Shown here: piece after piece, positions 32,350 to 37,561 of the stretch | Layout: the number at the start of each line of letters is the position of its first letter | Position numbering within the stretch: the stretch's first letter is position 1 | Assembly: GCA_045636065.1 (NCBI GenBank) | Contig: JAZTWW010000037.1 | Span: 1-39,196 of the forward strand | Origin: RGIG5050 sp045636065 | Lineage (GTDB): Bacteria > Verrucomicrobiota > Kiritimatiellia > RFP12 > UBA1067 | Direction: 5' to 3' | Length of the DNA: 39,196 nucleotides | Translations under genes and position numbers: made by a program | The notes under the pieces: model-generated | The model's input: only the letters and a program-made list of their open reading frames with translations | Told to the model about the DNA's origin: nothing | Databases searched by the model: none

Positions 32350-32888
32350 CGGACTTCGGCTTTGACGTGGACGGGGAGCTTCTCGCGCGCCTCAGAGCAG
32401 CTCCCGAGGCGGAGCTTCCCGAGGGCTTCGTCAGGCAGGTTATGGCCGGCGTCGCACGGATTGAGGCGCGCCGCAAGGTGTTTAAGCGCTTCGCGGTCGC
32501 GTTCGCTGCAACGGCAGCCGCGGCGGCCCTTGCCCTGGCGCTCATCCCGTCCGCGGCAGTGGAAACGCCATCTCCCGTCAACGGCGCCCGGGGGACGGTC
32601 GGGGCGTACAGGCAGGCGTTTGCGATCGGGTCCCTTTCCGGGAGCGCGCTCGAAAGCGCCGTGGAGGGCATTGTCTCAAGCCAGGATGCAAGCGGGGCCT
32701 GGGAGCATCCCCGTCTCACGAAGTGCAATGTGGCGGCGCTCGCAGATGCGGCTTCAAGGGGTTCCCAGAACGCAAAGGGCGCGTACAAGAAGGGACTCAG
32801 GTGGCTTCACGCCAACGGCATGGTCGAGCTTTCGCGCGAGGAGTTCGCGAGGGAGGCGAGGATGGCCGTTGCATGGAGGGGCCGTTAG
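32346..32888 (+). CDS. Single-span membrane protein, candidate anti-sigma factor
   Basis: The 180-residue protein has a cytoplasmic N-terminus of about 45 residues (LPEGFVRQVMAGVARIEARR, a motif common in anti-sigma-like proteins), one membrane span (about 50-74) and a periplasmic domain. The domain has AVEGIVSSQDASGAWEHPRL followed by TKCNVAALADAA, which resembles one alpha/alpha-toroid repeat of the squalene-cyclase/prenyltransferase type (usual form: QxxDGSW). The zinc motif HxxxCxxC of ZAS anti-sigmas is absent. Position after an ECF sigma with a four-base overlap makes anti-sigma the leading guess, but the role is inference. Confidence 0.65.
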   Translation: MTDFGFDVDGELLARLRAAPEAELPEGFVRQVMAGVARIEARRKVFKRFAVAFAATAAAAALALALIPSAAVETPSPVNGARGTVGAYRQAFAIGSLSGSALESAVEGIVSSQDASGAWEHPRLTKCNVAALADAASRGSQNAKGAYKKGLRWLHANGMVELSREEFAREARMAVAWRGR

Positions 32889-32903
32889 ATCAAGGAAAGG
32901 TGG

Positions 32904-33899
32904 ATGGCGATGGGCGGCATGGCGAAAGGGCTTGTTCTTATGAGCGGCGGGCTGGACAGCCAGCTTGCGGTGCGCGTATGCGAGGATGCGGGAGCCTATG
33001 TGGAGGCCGTCGTCTTTGAAACGCCGTTCTTCGGCGCGGAGAAGGGGCTTAAGGCTGCCAAGCAGCTCGGAATCCCGGTGACGGTCGTCGATTTCACGGA
33101 CGACGAGATCGCACTCATAAAGAATCCCCCACATGGCTTCGGAAGGGCGATGAACCCGTGCATAGACTGCCATGCGGCCATGATACGCCGCGCCGGGGCG
33201 ATGATGGCGGAGAAGGGGTACGACTTCGTCGCGACGGGCGAAGTCCTCAATCAGCGCCCCATGAGCCAGAACGCCAACAGCCTAAGGGCGGTAGAGATTT
33301 CAAGCGGGCTTGAAGGGAGGCTTTTGAGGCCGCTTTCGGCGCTTCTTCTGGAGCCGACGATTCCCGAGAGGGAAGGGATCGTCGCCCGCGAGAGGCTTCT
33401 CGATCTTTCCGGCCGCCGGCGCGACAGGCAGATGGAGCTTGCCGGGAAGTTCGGCATAAAGGAGTACCCGAGCCCGGCAGGCGGATGCAAGCTCACCGAG
33501 GAGGCGTTCGGGCGCAAGCTCAAGGATCTGATGGTCCATGAGGGGCTTGACTCAAGGCGGCTTGTGGAGCTCCTTGCCGTCGGGCGCAGGTTCAGGCTCC
33601 CGGGCGGGAGCGGGGTGATTCTTGGCCGGGACATGGGGGACAATGCGAAGCTCGAGGCGATGCGCGGTCCGGGCGAGACGCTCTTCAGGCCGGTTAACGT
33701 CCCGGGGCCGACGGCGCTCGTCCCAAGGCTCTCGCTGTGCGAGCGCTTCCTCGTCGCCGGGCTCGTGGCGGCCTGGAGCCGCACCGACAGGCTTGAGGGG
33801 CGTGTCGTTGTGCGCATGACGGGCGACGGCCATGTCGAGGAGATGTCGATCCCCCGCCCCTTGGGCCGCACGCCGTATCTCAACTTCCAGATAGTTTGA
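32904..33899 (+). CDS. PP-loop tRNA-thiolation-like protein (ThiI/MnmA-related)
   Basis: The 331-residue protein starts with an ATP-pyrophosphatase PP-loop (LMSGGLDSQLAVRV, SGGLDS), then NPCIDCHAAMIRRAG with a CxxC pair, FVATGEVLNQRPMSQN and a later YPSPAGGCKLTEEAFG, whose cysteine is conserved in the family. It matches a group often annotated as tRNA 4-thiouridine synthase but lacking the THUMP and rhodanese domains of true ThiI. Sulfur transfer to tRNA is therefore likely but unproven. The start may be ATG 32904, 32910 or 32919; AAGGAAAGG at 32892-32900 fits 32910 best. It lies 73 bases before a tRNA-Arg gene. Confidence 0.8.
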   Translation: MAMGGMAKGLVLMSGGLDSQLAVRVCEDAGAYVEAVVFETPFFGAEKGLKAAKQLGIPVTVVDFTDDEIALIKNPPHGFGRAMNPCIDCHAAMIRRAGAMMAEKGYDFVATGEVLNQRPMSQNANSLRAVEISSGLEGRLLRPLSALLLEPTIPEREGIVARERLLDLSGRRRDRQMELAGKFGIKEYPSPAGGCKLTEEAFGRKLKDLMVHEGLDSRRLVELLAVGRRFRLPGGSGVILGRDMGDNAKLEAMRGPGETLFRPVNVPGPTALVPRLSLCERFLVAGLVAAWSRTDRLEGRVVVRMTGDGHVEEMSIPRPLGRTPYLNFQIV

Positions 33900-33907
33900 C
33901 GGGGTGC

Positions 33908-33936
33908 TTGCTTTTTCTAAGCCCTTTTGATATACT
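33908..33936 (+). promoter_or_regulatory. tRNA-Arg / rubredoxin promoter
   Basis: TTGCTT at 33908-33913, 17 bases, TATACT at 33931-33936. The transcript is predicted to start near 33943, about 30 bases before the tRNA. No other promoter is visible before rubredoxin, so it probably serves both genes. Confidence 0.8.
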
Positions 33937-33972
33937 TTAACGGTTGTCTTCGCGCCGACAGTGCGGTTTTCT

Positions 33973-34049
33973 GCTCCTGTAGCTCATCTGGACAGAGCAG
34001 CTGCCTTCTAAGCAGCGGGTAGTGGGTTCGAGTCCCGCCAGGAGCGCCA
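33973..34049 (+). tRNA. tRNA-Arg (anticodon UCU)
   Basis: A full cloverleaf of 77 bases, including an encoded CCA. Acceptor GCTCCTG pairs with CAGGAGC, D-stem GCTC/GAGC, anticodon stem GCTGC/GCAGC with loop CTTCTAA (anticodon TCT at 34007-34009), five-base variable loop and T-arm GTGGG-TTCGAGT-CCCGC. It reads AGA and, by wobble, AGG. AGG is one of the commonest arginine codons in many genes of this window, so this tRNA should matter for translation here. Confidence 0.97.
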
Positions 34050-34107
34050 TTGGCGGATGCGGAGTTTGCGAAAAAGCGGAAAAGCAAGGAAAGAAGGAGG
34101 CGCTGCC

Positions 34108-34245
34108 ATGAAGCAGTACAGGTGCGAGGTTTGCGGCTATGTATACGATCCCGCCGAGAATGATGGTGTCGCGTTCGAGGATCTTCCCGAGGATTGGGTG
34201 TGCCCGATCTGCGGAGTGGGCAAGGATCAGTTCGCCGAAGTCTGA
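34108..34245 (+). CDS. Rubredoxin, short type
   Basis: The 45-residue electron carrier has four cysteines in two CxxCG knuckles (CEVCGYVYDP and CPICGVGKDQF) that bind one iron. It lacks about seven residues of the usual loop between YDP and FEDLP, the same deletion as in the 45-residue Desulfovibrio desulfuricans rubredoxin. Start ATG 34108 follows AAGGAGG (34094-34100) by seven bases; the ATG at 34057 would add 17 basic residues and is unlikely. It is 58 bases after the tRNA with no terminator between. Partner proteins (such as rubrerythrin) are not in the window. Confidence 0.95.
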   Translation: MKQYRCEVCGYVYDPAENDGVAFEDLPEDWVCPICGVGKDQFAEV

Positions 34246-34259
34246 TGGATTTGCGGCTG

Positions 34260-34290
34260 AAAGCCCCCAAATGGCGGGCTTTGCTTTTTC
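34260..34290 (+). terminator. Intrinsic terminator after rubredoxin
   Basis: AAAGCCC (34260-34266) pairs perfectly with GGGCTTT (34276-34282) around a nine-base loop, and a run of five T follows at 34285-34289. It ends the tRNA-rubredoxin transcript. The next promoter starts four bases later. Confidence 0.8.
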
Positions 34291-34293
34291 CGC

Positions 34294-34322
34294 TTGCATT
34301 TTCGGCGCAAATATGAGATAAT
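34294..34322 (+). promoter_or_regulatory. Promoter of the 74-residue protein / prmA
   Basis: TTGCAT at 34294-34299, 17 bases, GATAAT at 34317-34322. The transcript start is predicted near 34329, giving a leader of about 37 bases with an AGAAAGAAGAATGAGG purine run before the ATG. Confidence 0.75.
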
Positions 34323-34365
34323 ATGCGCTCAATTTTTGTTCAAGAAAGAAGAATGAGGTCTCAAA

Positions 34366-34590
34366 ATGGGTACAGGTCGTACACTCCGCAAGGAATCACA
34401 CGTCCGTCCGTGCAAGACGGAGGCGGGAAAGGCCCGCCGCAGCGCGGCGCAGCGCCGCAGGCTCGTCAAGCTGGGTCTTCCGGCCGATGAGGTCGCCATC
34501 ATGGGCGCAGAGAACGTGCGCGTTCTCGTGCAGCGTCCTGCGGTCGTCAAGAAGATGGTCGCAAAGCGCTCGGCTTCAGAGCAGGCTTGA
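34366..34590 (+). CDS. Small basic protein, unknown function
   Basis: The 74-residue product is strongly basic (about 19 Arg/Lys) and matches no family I can name. Its N-terminal half is an Arg/Lys-rich helix (KARRSAAQRRRLVKLG); then comes a compact-looking segment (LPADEVAIMGAENVRVLVQR) and a basic tail ending in SASEQA. Composition and size are like ribosomal or nucleic-acid-binding proteins. Reality as a gene is supported by its own promoter, correct reading frame statistics, and a gap of only nine bases to prmA, which methylates ribosomal protein L11. A ribosome-associated role is a guess from this context. Confidence 0.72.
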   Translation: MGTGRTLRKESHVRPCKTEAGKARRSAAQRRRLVKLGLPADEVAIMGAENVRVLVQRPAVVKKMVAKRSASEQA

Positions 34591-34599
34591 TCTTGAGCC

Positions 34600-35457
34600 A
34601 TGACAGTCGTCTTCTCCCAGGTTGACGATCGGTTCGTGAATCCCCTCTTCGAGGTTTTCGACGGAGGGGATTTCGTTTTGTCCTCGTACCGCGACGTCGA
34701 GGACGCCTTGACGACCATGCAGATATTCTTCCCCGACGAGGCCGATGCGCCAAAGGCCATCGAGGCGCTCGTCAATGCGGGCAGGATAGTGGGCGTGGAT
34801 CTCAAGCCGTCCGTCAGGACGTTCCCGGACGAGGACTGGAAGCTCTCCTACCGCAAGCATTTCAAGACGGACGTCATCTCCGACGCTCTCGCCGTCGTGC
34901 CTGAGTGGGAGGTCGAGTCGTTCAAGCCGCAGGAAGGGCAGAAGGTCCTTATCCTCGATCCCGGTCTCGCGTTCGGAACGGGCCGCCATGGAACGACGAG
35001 GGCGTGCCTCGAGTTCATTGCGGCTGAAGCGGCCGCCGATCCCCGCCGCACGTTCCTTGATGTGGGCGCGGGAAGCGGAATTCTCGCGATAGCCGCCGCG
35101 CTTCTCGGTTTCAATGGCGTCAGGGCGTTCGACAACGATCCCGAAGCCGTCGAATCGGCCGTCGAGAACGCGCGCAGGAACGGCGTCGACATCGGCATGC
35201 GCCTCGGCGATCTCGTGAAGCCCGAGCCGCCCGCTCAGGTCGTTGCGGCTAACGTGCTTGGGCCCGTACTCATACGCTTTGCCGATGAAATATCCGCGAT
35301 GGTCGTGAAAGGGCCCGGTTCAAGGCTGATCCTGAGCGGCATCCTCACCGAGCTCTATCCCGAAGTGAAGGCCGCCTACGAGGCGATAGGCTTCGAGGAG
35401 ATCGCCACGCGCGAGATCGGCGAATGGAAGAGCGGGCTCTTTCGCCCCGCCCTCTAG
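34600..35457 (+). CDS. prmA: Ribosomal protein L11 methyltransferase
   Basis: The 285-residue SAM-dependent enzyme trimethylates L11. The PrmA signature is present: LILDPGLAFGTGRHGTTRAC, then motif I FLDVGAGSGILAIAAALL, FDNDPEAVESAVENARRNGV and VVAANVLGPVLIRFADEI (usually NIL in place of NVL). The N-terminal substrate domain is compact. The ribosome binding site is weak, suggesting coupling to the small gene before it. Its stop shares bases with the stop of tatD on the other strand. Confidence 0.9.
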   Translation: MTVVFSQVDDRFVNPLFEVFDGGDFVLSSYRDVEDALTTMQIFFPDEADAPKAIEALVNAGRIVGVDLKPSVRTFPDEDWKLSYRKHFKTDVISDALAVVPEWEVESFKPQEGQKVLILDPGLAFGTGRHGTTRACLEFIAAEAAADPRRTFLDVGAGSGILAIAAALLGFNGVRAFDNDPEAVESAVENARRNGVDIGMRLGDLVKPEPPAQVVAANVLGPVLIRFADEISAMVVKGPGSRLILSGILTELYPEVKAAYEAIGFEEIATREIGEWKSGLFRPAL

Positions 35458-36245
35458 CAGAGAAGCCTTGCGGCGTTCGCCGTCGTCAGGGCCGCAAGGG
35501 CTTTAGGCTCCATCCCCTTGAGCTTTGCGAGAAACTCCACCGTATGGACTATGAACGACGGTTCGTTCTCCTTGCCTCTTAACGGAACCGGCGCAAGGAA
35601 GGGCGAGTCCGTCTCGACGAGAAGCCTGTCGTCCGGTATGTAGAGGGCGCTATCCCTTACGTTGTCGGCGAGGCGGAACGTCACTATCCCCGAGATGCTT
35701 ACGTAGAAGCCCCTGTCGAGAAGCTCTCCCGCGAACTTCCTGCCGCCCGTGTAGCAGTGGATTATCCCGCGGCTGGAACTGTGGCGCCACGGCACCTCGT
35801 CGAGGATTCCGAGCGTTCTTTCGTCGGCGTCGCGCGTATGTATTACGGCGGGAAGCCCAAGCTCGTCCGCAAGCTGGAGCTCCCTCGCGAAAAGCCCCTC
35901 CTGCTCCCTGGCCGTTTCTGGGGAGTAGTGGAAATCAAGCCCGATCTCCCCCAGGGCTGCGGGCCTTGTCGGTTGGGATGCGATGAGCGATCTTACGGAG
36001 AGTGCAATATCGTCCAGGTCTTTCCCCGTCATGCCCGCCGAGACGCTGTCGCGGTCCGCGCCGAGAGATGTCAGCACCTTGACGCCCCGGTCGATCCCCG
36101 AGGCTATGACGGCGCTGGCGTTCAGCTCGGCATTCCCCCCTACGGCCATTATCCGCGTCACATTGGCGAGCGCGGCGCGCTCAAGGATCCCTGCGATCCT
36201 GCCGCTCTCGCCGGTGAAGTGCGCGTGCGTATCGAATATCTCCAT
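35454..36245 (-). CDS. tatD: TatD-family metal-dependent hydrolase/DNase
   Basis: The 263-residue protein has the TatD barrel: DTHAHF at the N-terminus (metal-binding HxH), ALGEIGLDFHY with the bridging Glu, LPAVIHTRDAD, GIIHCYTGG (commonly HCFSG) and VETDSPFLAPVPLRGKENEP. Family members act as 3'-5' exonucleases or D-aminoacyl-tRNA-related hydrolases. The stop overlaps that of prmA on the other strand within CTAG at 35454-35457. It follows the oxidoreductase gene by 24 bases, in which AGGAGG and AAGGAA lie before the start, so the two form an operon. Confidence 0.92.
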   Translation of the reverse strand: MEIFDTHAHFTGESGRIAGILERAALANVTRIMAVGGNAELNASAVIASGIDRGVKVLTSLGADRDSVSAGMTGKDLDDIALSVRSLIASQPTRPAALGEIGLDFHYSPETAREQEGLFARELQLADELGLPAVIHTRDADERTLGILDEVPWRHSSSRGIIHCYTGGRKFAGELLDRGFYVSISGIVTFRLADNVRDSALYIPDDRLLVETDSPFLAPVPLRGKENEPSFIVHTVEFLAKLKGMEPKALAALTTANAARLLC

Positions 36246-36269
36246 TTCCTTGCCTTGCGCCTCCTAAAG

Positions 36270-37349
36270 TCAGTTCGCGAACTGCGACGATTTCTTGGCC
36301 AGCTGCAGATACCTTATCGCCTCGACGGCGGCGTCGAGATCGACCGGGAAGGGCTGCGCCGAGCGGATCGTGGAGTATGCGGCGATCCAGAAGGCGGCGG
36401 CGGCCCCTTCGGCGCCTTCTTCGGGCTGCACCGGGATATCCACGAACTTCACGTCCTCGTGCATGTCCCCTAGGCCGGGCGTCCTTACGCTGGAGCGCCG
36501 GCGCGCGAGCGGCTTCTGGGGATCGACGACCCTGAGAGTCCCCGATGCGGCGCCCTCTGCGACGGTGAATGTGCCCATCGACCCTTTTATCTCGATGGCC
36601 GGCGGATACGGGGCGACGGCGCCGCCGTTGACGCACACCGACGCGGAGACGGCCGTGCGCGTCTTGAACATGATGCGCACGTAGTCCTCCGCGTCGCCGA
36701 GGGAGGCGACGCGCTTCAAGTCGCTCCACATGTTGCTCGGCGGCGAACCGAGAAGGGCGAGCGCCTGGTGGAGCGCGTCGGGCGCGGCGTACCACGCGGC
36801 TCCGCCGCCGCAGCGCTTGACGCTCTGCCAGTCGCTGCGGCGGATCCAGTCGGAGCGGTTCACGCATATCTCGTACACCTCGCCGAGCCTTGGATCGGCC
36901 ATGGCTTTCTTCGCGAGCGCGAGCTCCGGCGCGAAAAGCCCCGGGATGTACGGCATCAGCCTTCCGCGCGCCTTGGCGCTTGCGGCCTTGAGAAGGGACG
37001 CGCCGTCGTACGTCGTCGAGATCGGGCTTTCGAGGACGGTCCATTTGCCGTGCGCGAGGGCGGATCGCGCGTGCGCCTCGTGGTCGGCCGTGGGCGTCGC
37101 GACGAGAAGGACTTCGATGTCCGGGTCGTCTATTATGTCGGCCGCCTGCCTGTAGAGGCGCGCGTCAGGGTATTCCCGCTCGATGAGCGTGCGGCGCTCC
37201 CTTAAGAGATCGCACACCGCCGAAATCCTGAAGAGCTGCGGCATGAGCCTCAGTTGCGGCATGTGTCTAAGGAACGTGGCGCGGCCAAGGCCGAGGATGC
37301 CTATCCTCAGCGGCGGGCGGTCTGCGGCGAGTCTTGTCAGATCGGTCAT
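36270..37349 (-). CDS. Gfo/Idh/MocA-family protein with altered catalytic motifs
   Basis: The 359-residue protein has an N-terminal Rossmann fold (LRIGILGLGRATFLRH at about 14-29, EVLLVATPTADHEAHARSAL) and the family's C-terminal beta-sheet domain. The usual EKP motif, whose Lys is catalytic, reads ESP here (E107-S108-P109). The second motif (usual form GGGxLxDxGxH) reads GGGAAWYAAPDALHQ, with Asp where the catalytic His is expected. It may bind NAD(P) without normal dehydrogenase activity, or use other residues. Start ATG 37349 follows AAAGGAG by six bases; the longer frame upstream has no such site and covers the promoter. Confidence 0.85.
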   Translation of the reverse strand: MTDLTRLAADRPPLRIGILGLGRATFLRHMPQLRLMPQLFRISAVCDLLRERRTLIEREYPDARLYRQAADIIDDPDIEVLLVATPTADHEAHARSALAHGKWTVLESPISTTYDGASLLKAASAKARGRLMPYIPGLFAPELALAKKAMADPRLGEVYEICVNRSDWIRRSDWQSVKRCGGGAAWYAAPDALHQALALLGSPPSNMWSDLKRVASLGDAEDYVRIMFKTRTAVSASVCVNGGAVAPYPPAIEIKGSMGTFTVAEGAASGTLRVVDPQKPLARRRSSVRTPGLGDMHEDVKFVDIPVQPEEGAEGAAAAFWIAAYSTIRSAQPFPVDLDAAVEAIRYLQLAKKSSQFAN

Positions 37350-37401
37350 GGTGAACTCCTTTCCGTCCGTCCTTCCACCCCCACGGCGGAAGCTATACCG
37401 T

Positions 37402-37430
37402 ACAATACCATAATGGGGCGAAAAAGTCAA
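37402..37430 (-). promoter_or_regulatory. Promoter of the oxidoreductase-tatD operon
   Basis: On the minus strand, TTGACT (complement of 37425-37430), 17 bases, TATTGT (complement of 37402-37407). Its -35 box lies 15 bases from the -35 box of the divergent nifJ promoter. Confidence 0.75.
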
Positions 37431-37448
37431 GCGGCAAAATTCCGCTTG
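37428..37448. promoter_or_regulatory. Inverted repeat between divergent promoters, possible operator
   Basis: CAAGCGG (37428-37434) and CCGCTTG (37442-37448) are perfect inverted repeats around CAAAATT. The outer three bases on each side belong to the two -35 boxes, but the inner GCGG/CCGC symmetry is extra. A dimeric regulator bound here would contact both promoters. Confidence 0.5.
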
Positions 37449-37474
37449 CGTTTGGGCGTGAAAAAGGGTACAAT
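37446..37474 (+). promoter_or_regulatory. nifJ promoter
   Basis: TTGCGT at 37446-37451, 17 bases, TACAAT at 37469-37474. The leader is about 80 bases, AT-richer than its surroundings, and holds AAGGA about nine bases before the nifJ start. I see no clear riboswitch or attenuator in it. Confidence 0.78.
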
Positions 37475-37561
37475 ATTCCAGAATTTTCGAAGCCTTTCAA
37501 AGCGGTATCGGACGGTGTCTCTTTCAAGGGCTAATTTAAAAGCAAGTTAAGGATACAGAGA

